A stretch of DNA of 64,000 nucleotides from NCBI RefSeq assembly GCF_900111445.1, contig NZ_FOHE01000007.1, positions 114,096-178,095 of the forward strand, written 5' to 3'. This document shows, piece after piece, positions 55,714-64,000 of this stretch. Each line of letters begins with the position of its first letter. Positions within the stretch are counted from its first letter, which is position 1. The position numbers and the translations under genes were made by a program. The DNA comes from Oceanobacillus limi. Lineage in GTDB: Bacteria > Bacillota > Bacilli > Bacillales > Amphibacillaceae. The notes under the pieces are model-generated. The model ran no database searches. It was not told where the DNA came from and was given only the letters and a program-made list of their open reading frames with translations.

Positions 55714-56550
55714 CTAATTCTCTAATACTTCAATTATTCTTTCTAAATCATCTTCCGTATAAAATTCAATTTCTATTTTACCCTTCCTTTTTCCTCGCTG
55801 AATGGATACAGCCGTACCCAGTCGGTCACGCAAAATAGATTCTCTTTCCTGTAAGAATATATCTTTTGTTGGTTTTTCTTTCTTTTTATTAGGCTTTTGA
55901 TTTAAAAGAACAATCAACTTTTCTACTTGCCGCACATTAAGTTTCTCTTTCCGAATCTTGTCGACAAACGGAAGTACCTTCTCTTTATCTTTAATTCCAA
56001 GTAAGGCTCTACCATGCCCCATAGATAGTTCACCATTGTTAATATACGCAATGACTTGATCTGGCAAACCTAATAGGCGTACCATATTAGCAATATGGGA
56101 TCGGCTTTTTCCGAGTCTTTTGGCTAATTCTTCTTGGGTAATGTTTAATTCATTCATTAAATTGGAATACGCATATGCTTCTTCAACTGGGGTTAGATCT
56201 TCCCGTTGTAAGTTTTCAAGTAAGGCTAACTCCATCATTTTCTCATCTGTTAACTCTTTGATGATAACAGGAATATCTTTTAACCCTGCTTCTTTTGCAG
56301 CACGGTACCTTCTCTCCCCTACTACAATTTCGTAGCCTTTAATGCTTTTTCTTACAGTAATTGGCTGAATAATCCCATACTCTAGAATGGAATCCTTTAA
56401 TTCTTCAATAGCTTCTGTATCAAAGGTCTTTCTTGGCTGATACGGATTTGGTCGACATTCTGTAACAGGAATATGCTGAACGGTATCTGTAGCTTTTTCT
56501 TCAATTTCAGGAAAAAATGCATCAAGGCCTTTACCCAACCCTCGCGCCAT
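55714..56550 (-). CDS. parB: Chromosome partitioning protein ParB (Spo0J)
   Basis: A 278-residue CTPase clamp. N-terminal GLGKGLDAFFPE, the CTP-binding VVVGERRYRAAKEAG, the helix-turn-helix LTPVEEAYAYSNL to GKSRSHIANMVRLL, and a C-terminal dimer domain. It binds parS and spreads on DNA, recruits SMC and stimulates ParA. The gene overlaps parA by 20 bp. Three parS-like sites are near by. Confidence 0.96.
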   Translation of the reverse strand: MARGLGKGLDAFFPEIEEKATDTVQHIPVTECRPNPYQPRKTFDTEAIEELKDSILEYGIIQPITVRKSIKGYEIVVGERRYRAAKEAGLKDIPVIIKELTDEKMMELALLENLQREDLTPVEEAYAYSNLMNELNITQEELAKRLGKSRSHIANMVRLLGLPDQVIAYINNGELSMGHGRALLGIKDKEKVLPFVDKIRKEKLNVRQVEKLIVLLNQKPNKKKEKPTKDIFLQERESILRDRLGTAVSIQRGKRKGKIEIEFYTEDDLERIIEVLEN

Positions 56551-57304
56551 TACTAATCACTTCCTTCGCTAATTCAAGATAAACCTCTGCCCCCTTAGAC
56601 TTCGGATCATACGTAATAATTGGTTCACCGTGACTTGGCGCCTCTCCTAATCGCACATTTCGAGGAATTACAGATTGATAGACTTTATCTTGAAAGTATT
56701 TTTTAACTTCTTCGATTACTTGAATACCTAAATTTGTTCTCGCATCAAACATCGTTAAAAGAACACCTTCAATCATTAATTCTTTATTTAAATGCTTTTG
56801 AACTAATCGAATGGTGTTTAGTAACTGACTTAACCCTTCTAATGCATAATACTCACATTGTACAGGTATTAAGACAGTATCTGATGAAGTCAGTGCATTA
56901 ATAGTAAGTAGTCCTAGTGATGGCGGACAATCTATTATGATATAGTCATAGACTTCTTTTAAACTTTCTAATGACTTTTTCAAACGTATTTCACGTGAAA
57001 TCGTTGGTACTAGTTCTACCTCTGCCCCTGCAAGTTGGATGGTTGCCGGGATTATATCTAAGTTTGCAACATTTGTTGGCACACAAACTTCTTCTGCGGG
57101 TAGATCTTCAATTAAAACATTATATACACACTTACTCATATCTGCTTTATTTATTCCAACACCACTGGTTGCATTTCCCTGTGGGTCAATGTCCACAAGC
57201 AGTACTTTATTTCCTAGTTGTGCTAAACAAGCACTTAAATTCACTGATGAAGTTGTTTTTCCGACGCCACCTTTTTGATTGGCGATGGACATAATTTTCC
57301 CCAT
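56531..57304 (-). CDS. parA: Chromosome partitioning ATPase ParA (Soj)
   Basis: A 257-residue ParA ATPase with deviant Walker A NQKGGVGKTT, Walker A' LVDIDPQGNAT and Walker B IIIDCPPSLGLLT. It works with ParB in segregation and regulates DnaA. It starts at an ATG preceded by GGTGAAAG. The coding sequence contains a parS-like palindrome at 56987-57002. Confidence 0.97.
   Translation of the reverse strand: MGKIMSIANQKGGVGKTTSSVNLSACLAQLGNKVLLVDIDPQGNATSGVGINKADMSKCVYNVLIEDLPAEEVCVPTNVANLDIIPATIQLAGAEVELVPTISREIRLKKSLESLKEVYDYIIIDCPPSLGLLTINALTSSDTVLIPVQCEYYALEGLSQLLNTIRLVQKHLNKELMIEGVLLTMFDARTNLGIQVIEEVKKYFQDKVYQSVIPRNVRLGEAPSHGEPIITYDPKSKGAEVYLELAKEVISNGARVG
56987..57002. promoter_or_regulatory. 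Degenerate parS inside parA
   Basis: TATTTCACGTGAAATC keeps the central 12-bp palindrome TTTCACGTGAAA and differs from the perfect 16-mer at three outer positions. In B. subtilis a parS also lies within the soj-spo0J operon. Confidence 0.65.
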
Positions 57305-57454
57305 ACTTTCACCTACCCAAACAATATACTATCTATTTTATCACTTTTTGTAACGTAAATCCTATTAATTTTACATTTTGTTAGAAATATGTAAATTAAT
57401 ATGCGTAAATTAGGTATATTTACTCGCTTTATAGTAAATCAATTACCAAATAAA

Positions 57455-57480
57455 TCCCCCATCCTATGCAAGATGGGGGG
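57455..57480 (-). terminator. Terminator of noc
   Basis: CCCCCATC and GATGGGGG flank an 8-base loop, just after the noc stop codon on the minus strand. Confidence 0.85.
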
Positions 57481-57485
57481 AGAGA

Positions 57486-58343
57486 TTATTTCTTTTTCGG
57501 TATTTTAATTGTAATTTGATAATAATCATCCAAGTCTTGTTCATCTGACTCTAAGTCAATTCCCGTATCAGAAACCATACTTAATGATTGACGTATAGTG
57601 TTCATTGCTATTCGTATATCTTTGTTAACACCCTTTAACTTAGGGCGCTTTTTCTTCTTCTTTTCCTTCGCTTGATTTAAATTAGCGATACGCTCTTCAG
57701 TTTGTTTAACATTTAAATCATGTTCAATAATTTCGCTTAACAACTTAACTTGCTTTTCTTCCTCATCAAGTTTTATCAATGCGCGGGCATGTCGTTCTGT
57801 AATTTGTTTATTCAACAACGATTGTTGCACAACTTCCGGTAATTTTAGTAAACGAAGTTTATTGGCAACAGTCGATTGATTTTTTCCAAGTCGTTGAGCT
57901 AATGCTTCCTGTGTTAGATTATGCATTTCCAAAAGTTTAGCATAAGCTACTGCCTCTTCAATTACAGTAAGTTCCTCTCGTTGTAAGTTCTCAATTAATG
58001 CTACGGAAGCTGTTTGGGTATCCGTCATATCACGAATGATTGCCGATACATTTTCCCACCCTAACGATTGAATAGCACGCCATCTACGTTCACCGGCAAT
58101 AATTTCATATTTTTCATTATCCAACTTACGAACAACTATTGGTTGAATCATACCATGTGTATTAATAGTTTGTGCTAATTCTTTAATCTTCTCTTCATTA
58201 AAGATCGATCTTGGCTGATATCGATTCGGTTCAATCGCTTGAACAGGAATCTCTATTACTTCGTCTTGGTGATAAGATTCCTCATCTAGTTCAGAATCTT
58301 CCTTTTCCCCTAAACCAAATATACGGTTAAATGGATGCACCAA
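57486..58343 (-). CDS. noc: Nucleoid occlusion protein Noc
   Basis: A 285-residue ParB-like CTPase. Lacking the ParB start, it begins with an N-terminal amphipathic segment ([14 protein letters not shown]) used to attach to the membrane, then [13 protein letters not shown] and a helix-turn-helix with [18 protein letters not shown]. Noc binds ATTTCCCGGGAAAT sites and blocks septation over the chromosome. The start is TTG at 58343 or GTG at 58340, both behind GGTGG. One perfect target site is at 12687-12700. Confidence 0.95.
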   Translation of the reverse strand: MVHPFNRIFGLGEKEDSELDEESYHQDEVIEIPVQAIEPNRYQPRSIFNEEKIKELAQTINTHGMIQPIVVRKLDNEKYEIIAGERRWRAIQSLGWENVSAIIRDMTDTQTASVALIENLQREELTVIEEAVAYAKLLEMHNLTQEALAQRLGKNQSTVANKLRLLKLPEVVQQSLLNKQITERHARALIKLDEEEKQVKLLSEIIEHDLNVKQTEERIANLNQAKEKKKKKRPKLKGVNKDIRIAMNTIRQSLSMVSDTGIDLESDEQDLDDYYQITIKIPKKK

Positions 58344-58427
58344 TAAACACCACCTTTTTTTACAATAAATTAGGATGAACGAAATGACAAGAACTTTATG
58401 AACGGGATTTCTCTTTCTATATTAAAA

Positions 58428-58443
58428 TGTTTCACGTGAAACA
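58428..58443. promoter_or_regulatory. parS site
   Basis: A second perfect TGTTTCACGTGAAACA, upstream of noc. The gene set parA, parB and noc is thus bracketed by perfect parS sites about 2.8 kb apart. Confidence 0.95.
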
Positions 58444-58726
58444 TTCTTGTATGTATCAATAACAATCTATCAATCTTATAAAATTATATCCTATAAAATT
58501 AATATAGCTCCTATCCTCTTATTTTACCATAATATCAATAAGAAAGGTATCAAACAACTATTTATTTTTCAGTGTGATAATTTCAAATGATAATTATAGT
58601 GAAAAGAAACGTTTTATTACTAAATCTAGTTAAGCAAGTCTATAGAATAACTTAGATTAGGAAGCTTTAACTAAGACAGGCATTTATAGAGAAGGATTAT
58701 CTTGAGAAAAGCGATAGCTGTTAAAT

Positions 58727-58760
58727 ATAAACGCTTGAATTCAAATGAATTCAAGCGTTT
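58727..58760 (-). terminator. Terminator of rsmG
   Basis: AAACGCTTGAATTC and GAATTCAAGCGTTT form a 14-bp stem, 23 bp past the rsmG stop codon. Confidence 0.8.
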
Positions 58761-58782
58761 AACAATAAGCGATATGATTCTA

Positions 58783-59505
58783 TTAGGATGATTCAATTGG
58801 CTCTTTATTAGGAGTACCTGGTTTTCTAGGGAATTTTTTCGGTGTTTTTCTCTTTTTGTCAATAATAACAATTGACCGTTCACTGTCTTCCATTGGTAAT
58901 GAAAATGTATGAGACTTTGCCACTTCCCCTCCGAACAATTCAATGGCATTGTTCGCAACAGAAATTTCTTCTTTCGCTTGTGAACCTTTCATTGCAATAA
59001 ATACACCATTAACTTTACAAAGTGGCAGGCATAATTCGCTTAATACAGACATTCTCGCCACAGCACGTGCCATTACAATATCAAAACTTTCCCGAAAGGA
59101 GCTGTTTTTTCCAAATGTCTCCGCGCGATCATGGTAGAACGCCACATCTGTTAATTCTAACTGTGCAGCTAAGTGATTTAAGAAACCAATTCGTTTCTTT
59201 AATGAATCAACAATTGTTACTTTTAAATCTGGAAAACAAATTTTTAATGGAATACTAGGAAAACCAGCCCCTGCTCCTACATCGCAAATGTGTGAATTCG
59301 TATTAAAGTCATGATAAAAAGCTGCAGATATCGAATCGTAGAAATGCTTCAAATATACGTCTTCCTCTGAAGTTAAAGCAGTTAAATTAATCTTTTCATT
59401 CCACTCAACGAGTGTATTGAAATAGATTGAAAATTGCTCTAATTGACGTTTAGTGAGAGTTATACCTTGTTTTTCTAACTCAATGGTAAATTGCTCTGGA
59501 TTCAT
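58783..59505 (-). CDS. rsmG: 16S rRNA guanine527-N7-methyltransferase
   Basis: A 240-residue Rossmann-fold methyltransferase (GidB). [20 protein letters not shown] and the S-adenosylmethionine-binding [16 protein letters not shown] are diagnostic. It methylates G527 in the 530 loop of 16S rRNA; loss gives mild streptomycin resistance in other bacteria. It follows mnmG as usual. Confidence 0.97.
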   Translation of the reverse strand: MNPEQFTIELEKQGITLTKRQLEQFSIYFNTLVEWNEKINLTALTSEEDVYLKHFYDSISAAFYHDFNTNSHICDVGAGAGFPSIPLKICFPDLKVTIVDSLKKRIGFLNHLAAQLELTDVAFYHDRAETFGKNSSFRESFDIVMARAVARMSVLSELCLPLCKVNGVFIAMKGSQAKEEISVANNAIELFGGEVAKSHTFSLPMEDSERSIVIIDKKRKTPKKFPRKPGTPNKEPIESS

Positions 59506-59701
59506 CAGGATATCTCCTTTATTAACAAGTAGTAATTAACTATTTTAACTTAGAATAAAAGTAGAAGCGACTAGTTAAAGACAAATGGGATGGACTGAGC
59601 GGTTGAATGAACAAGCTGATTAACAAAAGCACAGGAAAAAGCCTTTTCTCTCCATTATAAGTCGTTAAGTGGATGCTTCCACAGTTATTTATATGTATTG
59701 C

Positions 59702-59736
59702 AAGAAGTCGACCTTTCACAAATGTCGACTTCTTAC
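59702..59736 (-). terminator. Terminator of mnmG
   Basis: AAGAAGTCGAC and GTCGACTTCTT form a perfect 11-bp stem downstream of the mnmG stop codon. Confidence 0.8.
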
Positions 59737-59748
59737 GAATGCTATTTC

Positions 59749-61635
59749 TTAATTAGCTAATTTCGCTATTTTTCCCTGCTCAATATATACTAGAAGTATG
59801 GAAATATCAGAAGGATTTACTCCTGAAATTCTTGATGCCTGACCAACTGAAAGCGGTCTTACCTCTTTAAGCTTTTCTTTCGCTTCGGTTGCAATACCGC
59901 TTATATCATCATAATCTATTTTATCTGGTATTTTCTTGTCCTCCATTTTAAGCATGCGTCCTACTTGTTCATTAGCTTTTTTAATATAGCCTTCATACTT
60001 AATTTGGATTTCTACCTGTTCCTTAACCTCTGAAGTTAATTTAGGATTAAGCTCAATTACTTTTTCAATTGCTTCATATGAGATTTCCGGACGTTTTAGA
60101 AGATCATAAGCCTTTACAGCATCTTTAAGTGGCGTCGCATTTGATGCCTCTAACATTTCTTGTACCTCTTGTGTAGATTTCAAAACGATTTTTGATAAAC
60201 GCTTTTTCTCTTCTTCCACAAGCTCTTTCTTCTCTTCAAATTTTTCATAGCGTTCTTCAGAAATCAACCCTAATTTATACCCGATTTCAGTTAAACGTAA
60301 ATCAGCATTATCGTGACGCAATAATAAGCGATATTCCGCACGGGATGTTAATAATCGATATGGCTCTTTCGTTCCTTTTGTTACAAGATCATCGATTAGT
60401 ACTCCAATATAAGCTTGTGATCGATCTAATATTACTGGATCTTTCCCTAATACTTTTGCAGCAGCATTAATTCCTGCCATTATCCCTTGAGCTGCTGCCT
60501 CTTCATAACCAGATGTTCCATTGATTTGTCCAGCTGTATAGAGGCCACTAATTTTCTTTGTTTCTAATGTTGGCCATAACTGGGTTGGCACAACAGCGTC
60601 GTACTCAATTGCATATCCTGGACGCATAATTTGTGCATTTTCTAATCCTGGTACGGTTTTGATCATTTCATGCTGAATGGATTCTGGTAATGATGTGGAT
60701 AAACCTTGTACATAAACTTCCTCTGTATCTCTTCCTTCTGGCTCTAAGAAAATTTGATGACGTGGTTTATCATTAAATCGCACGATCTTATCTTCAATAG
60801 AAGGACAGTAACGCGGACCAGTACCTCGCTTCATTCCAGAGTACATTGCAGATAGAGTTAAATTATCATCAATGATTTTATGCGTGAATTCATTCGTATA
60901 CGTCAACCAACATGGAATCTGATCTGTAATAAATTCCGTTGTTTCATAGGAAAACCCTTGGGGCTTTTCATCTCCTGGTTGAATCTCTGTTTTTGAATAA
61001 TCAATTGTATGACTATTTACACGAGGAGGTGTTCCGGTTTTAAAACGAGTAATTTCAAAGCCTAGTTCCTCAAGATTTTCTGATAGCTTTATGGTTGGAC
61101 GCTGGTTGTTTGGTCCACTTTCATATTCCAAATCCCCCATCAACACTTTCCCACGCATAAAAGTACCTGTCGTTACAATAACGGTATCTGCATAATATGC
61201 AGCCTTTGTTTCTGTAATAACACCTTTACATACTCCATCCTCAACAATTAGTTCATCTACCATACCTTGGCGTAGCGTTAAGTTAGGTTCATTTTCAATG
61301 ATGTGTTTCATTTCTTTTATATATAAAGGCTTATCTGCTTGTGCACGTAACGCTTGCACAGCTGGACCTTTACCTGTATTTAACATACGCATTTGAATAT
61401 GCGTTTTATCAATTACTTTCCCCATTACCCCACCAAGAGCATCGATTTCACGTACTACGATACCTTTAGCAGGTCCACCAATTGATGGGTTACACGGCAT
61501 AAAAGCAATCATATCTAAATTCAACGTCAACATTAATGTTTTGGCGCCCATTCTAGCTGCTGCTAACCCAGCCTCTACGCCAGCATGACCGGCACCGATA
61601 ACAACCGTATCATAATGTCCTGCATTGTATACCAT
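59749..61635 (-). CDS. mnmG: tRNA wobble-uridine modification enzyme MnmG (GidA)
   Basis: A 628-residue FAD protein. The N-terminal [19 protein letters not shown] binds [25 protein letters not shown] and the C-terminal helical domain are standard. With MnmE it forms carboxymethylaminomethyl-uridine at position 34 of some tRNAs. The start is the ATG at 61635, 8 bases after AAAGGA; the ATG three codons upstream abuts that site. Confidence 0.97.
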   Translation of the reverse strand: MVYNAGHYDTVVIGAGHAGVEAGLAAARMGAKTLMLTLNLDMIAFMPCNPSIGGPAKGIVVREIDALGGVMGKVIDKTHIQMRMLNTGKGPAVQALRAQADKPLYIKEMKHIIENEPNLTLRQGMVDELIVEDGVCKGVITETKAAYYADTVIVTTGTFMRGKVLMGDLEYESGPNNQRPTIKLSENLEELGFEITRFKTGTPPRVNSHTIDYSKTEIQPGDEKPQGFSYETTEFITDQIPCWLTYTNEFTHKIIDDNLTLSAMYSGMKRGTGPRYCPSIEDKIVRFNDKPRHQIFLEPEGRDTEEVYVQGLSTSLPESIQHEMIKTVPGLENAQIMRPGYAIEYDAVVPTQLWPTLETKKISGLYTAGQINGTSGYEEAAAQGIMAGINAAAKVLGKDPVILDRSQAYIGVLIDDLVTKGTKEPYRLLTSRAEYRLLLRHDNADLRLTEIGYKLGLISEERYEKFEEKKELVEEEKKRLSKIVLKSTQEVQEMLEASNATPLKDAVKAYDLLKRPEISYEAIEKVIELNPKLTSEVKEQVEIQIKYEGYIKKANEQVGRMLKMEDKKIPDKIDYDDISGIATEAKEKLKEVRPLSVGQASRISGVNPSDISILLVYIEQGKIAKLAN

Positions 61636-61740
61636 CGTTTTCATCCTTTCTAATATGAGAAATCACTAGAAATATTTCTCTACATAAAACCTTTCATTTA
61701 ACTTTACCAATATAAATAGAAAAGCTTGAGAACAGACCTG

Positions 61741-63117
61741 TTACTTCCCTAAACAAAATTGAGAGAATAGCTGATCAATTAAACTATCGCTTGCCGTATC
61801 ACCAATAATCTCTCCTAAGAACTCCCATGTTCTCGTTACATCAATTTGAACGATATCCAATGGCATTTCCATTTCTAGACTAGCTATCGCATCTTCTAAT
61901 GCTTGTTTTGCTTGATTTAATAACTGTATATGGCGCACATTAGAAACATAAGTCAGATCACCAGTATCAATATCCCCAGCAAAAAATGTCTTTGAAATAG
62001 CTGACTCTAATTCGTCTATTCCTTCTTCTTCTATTAAAGAAGTCGTTACAATCGGCTGTTGCTCTGCATATTGCTTTACTTCATCAAGGTCTAACTTTTG
62101 AGGTAGATCTGTTTTATTAATTATAACGATATACTCTAGCCCTTTGACTGCTTCGAACAATTTTCGATCTTCTTCAGTCAATTCTTCATTATAATTAAGT
62201 ACAAAAAGGATCAAATCGGATTCTTTCAAAACCTTTCTTGAACGTTCAACCCCAATTTTCTCCACAATGTCTTCCGTTTCTCTTATACCAGCAGTATCAA
62301 CTAAACGAAGTGGTACTCCTCGAACATTAACATATTCTTCTATTATATCTCTTGTCGTACCTGGGATTTCTGTAACAATTGCCTTGTTTTCTTGGATTAA
62401 GGTATTCATTAAAGAAGATTTTCCTACATTTGGTCTTCCGATAATGGCAGTAGCTAATCCCTCTCGCAAAATTTTACCTTGCTTCGCCACTTGTAGTAAT
62501 TCTTCAATTTCATCCCGAACCTGTTTTGTTTTTTCACGCATCATGTCATGGGACATTTCTTCTACATCATCATATTCTGGATAATCAATATTAACCTCTA
62601 CATGGGCGACCGTTTCTAGTAAATCCTGACGATATTTTTGAATCAAACTAGACAATCTTCCATCCATTTGTTTCAAAGCGACAGACATAGCTTTATCCGT
62701 TTTAGCCCGAATTAAATCCATAACCGCTTCAGCCTGAGATAAATCAATTCTGCCATTTAAAAAGGCACGTTTTGTAAATTCTCCTGGTTCTGCCAAGCGA
62801 GCTCCTTTACTCAAGAGAATCTCTAATACACGATTAACAGCTACCATGCCACCATGGCAATTTATCTCTACTACATCTTCACGAGTAAACGTTTTTGGTG
62901 CACGCATTACCGACACCATTACTTCCTCTGCAACTTCATTCGTATCGGGATCCAGTATTTTTCCATAGTTAATCGTATGTGAAGCTACATTTAATAAATC
63001 TTTTCCTTCATACACTTTAGAAGTAATCTCAATTGCTTCCGCACCGGTTAACCTTACAATTGCAATCGCTCCCTCACCAACAGGAGTCGATATCGCAGTA
63101 ATTGTATCTGTATCCAT
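61741..63117 (-). CDS. mnmE: tRNA modification GTPase MnmE (TrmE)
   Basis: A 458-residue GTPase. The N-terminal tetrahydrofolate-binding domain starts [20 protein letters not shown]; the G domain has [20 protein letters not shown] and NKTD; the C-terminus ends FCLGK with its catalytic cysteine. It is the partner of MnmG. The ATG at 63117 is preceded by GGAGGTG. In most bacilli jag lies directly upstream; here it does not. Confidence 0.97.
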   Translation of the reverse strand: MDTDTITAISTPVGEGAIAIVRLTGAEAIEITSKVYEGKDLLNVASHTINYGKILDPDTNEVAEEVMVSVMRAPKTFTREDVVEINCHGGMVAVNRVLEILLSKGARLAEPGEFTKRAFLNGRIDLSQAEAVMDLIRAKTDKAMSVALKQMDGRLSSLIQKYRQDLLETVAHVEVNIDYPEYDDVEEMSHDMMREKTKQVRDEIEELLQVAKQGKILREGLATAIIGRPNVGKSSLMNTLIQENKAIVTEIPGTTRDIIEEYVNVRGVPLRLVDTAGIRETEDIVEKIGVERSRKVLKESDLILFVLNYNEELTEEDRKLFEAVKGLEYIVIINKTDLPQKLDLDEVKQYAEQQPIVTTSLIEEEGIDELESAISKTFFAGDIDTGDLTYVSNVRHIQLLNQAKQALEDAIASLEMEMPLDIVQIDVTRTWEFLGEIIGDTASDSLIDQLFSQFCLGK

Positions 63118-63241
63118 TAGTTTCACCTCCAAAATACAATAATATTTATATATCAAACATTATTAACATCATTTTATTTTAGCAACTTATTTTTATCGTC
63201 ACTAACTTAATAGAATATCACAATTTATTTTAAAAGGAAAG

Positions 63242-63324
63242 TTATCCACATATAGAAAATACGATGGGAAAACGATTATCCACATGTGAATAACGTATTC
63301 CCATCGTATTACTAGTTATCAACA
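63242..63324. promoter_or_regulatory. DnaA-box cluster within a long palindrome
   Basis: Three perfect TTATNCACA boxes (63242-63250, 63276-63284 and, on the other strand, 63285-63293) plus one with a mismatch (63316-63324). The middle two are back to back at the centre of a 53-bp near-palindrome (63258-63310) whose 13-bp outer arms are AATACGATGGGAA and its complement. It is also positioned as a terminator for the DUF4025 gene. A DnaA reservoir or regulatory site near oriC is likely (inference). Confidence 0.7.
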
Positions 63325-63331
63325 GCTTTTA

Positions 63332-63568
63332 TTAAAATCCTTTTCGTGGGATATCTTCCCCATCATGAGATTTTAGTTTGCTTTGCTCCTCGACTTGATC
63401 AATTTTTCCATCTACTGTGCCTTCGGTATACGTATCTGATGCTTGCTCATGGGTAACGGCCATTCCTTGATCTAACTCTTGGTTACTTTGGTAATCCGAT
63501 ACATTATACGTTTTATCAGCTACTTTTTTAGCATTTTCAATGGTTTCACGTTTATTATTTTTAGCCAT
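63332..63568 (-). CDS. Small DUF4025-like protein
   Basis: A 78-residue hydrophilic protein, start ATG at 63568 with GGAGGGG upstream. The middle NVSDYQSNQELDQGMAVTHEQ and the ending DGEDIPRKGF resemble the DUF4025 (YozQ-like) family of bacilli. Function unknown; such small proteins are often made during sporulation. It sits between mnmE and a dispersed repeat, at a place where jag would be expected. Confidence 0.7.
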   Translation of the reverse strand: MAKNNKRETIENAKKVADKTYNVSDYQSNQELDQGMAVTHEQASDTYTEGTVDGKIDQVEEQSKLKSHDGEDIPRKGF

Positions 63569-64000
63569 TCTTCACCCCTCCTTCTCTCTATTTTTTACAG
63601 TGAATGCTAAACTTATGAATTATTATTGCATCAATTTTTGTTTTCAAAACGATTATTTTTATCTAAAGTTTTACTACATAGTAGATGTATTATGCGACGT
63701 AATGATTTGTTAAATTTGCTTTCAGTAATTGATATATAAAATGAAAGTTCAAACCGCCGCTTCGGAAATTTCACTACGCTTTCCGCGGGCTCGCGATAAG
63801 CCTCCTCGCTCACAAAGAACGCTCCCTGTGGGGTCTTATCGTCTTCGCTTTCCCGCAGGAGTCTCCGTGAATTTCCTTCGCTAGTATGAATTTTTTTATC
63901 GTTTATATGGTTAAAACAAATACAGTGATTGGAGAGAAGGGCAGTCGACTCCTGCGGGAACAGCACGTGTCCGAAGATCCCGCAGGAAGTGGTTTTTGCT
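63569..64000. other. Gene-poor end of window with dispersed repeats
   Basis: No gene is supported. Most of the stretch beyond 63750 is a GC-richer repeat, listed separately. An open frame at 63631-63966 runs through this repeat and is rejected. Confidence 0.6.
63755..64000. repeat. GC-rich dispersed Bacillaceae-type repeat
   Basis: CACTACGCTTTCCGCGGGC, GCCTCCTCGCTC, TGTGGGGTCTTATCGTCTTC and CTTTCCCGCAGGAGTC are words of a repeat family common in alkaliphilic and halophilic Bacillaceae. Part of it recurs inverted at the very end (CGACTCCTGCGGGAACAG). A fragment also occurs near 29650. Confidence 0.65.

Larger units (their letters stand above)
58344..58782. other. Intergenic region with parS between noc and rsmG
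   Basis: About 440 bp with a perfect parS at 58428-58443 and the rsmG terminator at 58727-58760. The remainder is AT-rich and shows no gene. Confidence 0.7.

Noticed and set aside
57039..57278. Open frames opposite parA, and many similar frames opposite other genes
   Set aside because: They are antisense shadows of well-recognised genes.
63631..63966. 111-codon open frame on the minus strand
   Set aside because: It runs through a dispersed GC-rich repeat and has no ribosome-binding site or protein-like pattern.

Overview
The window is AT-rich Firmicutes DNA, best explained as a spore-forming Bacillaceae chromosome (Oceanobacillus/Virgibacillus/Gracilibacillus-like; genus is inference) on one arm next to the replication origin. 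The order mnmE-mnmG-rsmG-noc-parA-parB, yyaC, ychF, rpsF-ssb...rpsR, yybS-gdpP-rplI-dnaB, purA, walRK-yycH-yycI-yycJ-htrC-rlmH is the classic Bacillus origin-left order, nearly all on the minus strand. parS sites, a Noc site and two DnaA-box clusters fit this location.

Region 1 (1 to about 8.85 kb) is accessory DNA ending exactly at the 3' end of rlmH, the gene used as attachment site by staphylococcal SCC elements. It holds two large serine recombinases, a membrane-anchored Mrr-type nuclease with a small zinc-ribbon protein, a DUF3231 protein, a small lipoprotein, a CBO0543-type membrane protein, a family of dispersed repeats, and a broken IS110-family transposase that still has its upstream bridge-RNA-like region. 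The second recombinase reads through the junction and ends inside rlmH on the opposite strand.

Region 2 (8.8-22.3 kb) is strain-variable chromosome: rlmH, a DUF2935 protein, an HD-GYP protein, an acetyltransferase, a nucleoside deoxyribosyltransferase-like protein, a histidine phosphatase, two CBO0543-like membrane proteins, an ABC half-exporter, and a sugar operon (binding protein, two permeases, LacI regulator, GH1 beta-glucosidase) under three operator or cre-like palindromes. A perfect Noc-binding site lies at 12.69 kb.

Region 3 (22.3-41.5 kb) is core: the WalRK cell-wall regulon genes, an M23 endopeptidase, purA, dnaB, rplI, gdpP, yybS, then modABC (with a near-parS on the modA start codon) and rpsR.

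Region 4 (41.6-50.3 kb) interrupts the usual rpsF-ssb-rpsR operon. It contains, all in one direction, a decayed Tn554-like tnpA/tnpB/tnpC set followed by a class III lanthipeptide cluster: a 37-residue precursor too short for routine gene calling, a three-domain LanKC synthetase and an ABC exporter. This is the layout of a Tn554-family transposon with cargo. A consensus sigma-A promoter at the rpsR side of the insert probably keeps rpsR expressed.

Region 5 (50.3-64 kb) is core again: ssb, rpsF, ychF, a DUF951 protein, a YkvI-like transporter, yyaC, a DUF554 protein, parB, parA, noc, rsmG, mnmG and mnmE. Upstream of mnmE, where jag is expected, there is instead a 53-bp near-palindrome carrying DnaA boxes at its centre, a DUF4025 protein and a dispersed Bacillaceae-type repeat. 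No tRNA, rRNA or CRISPR array was seen.
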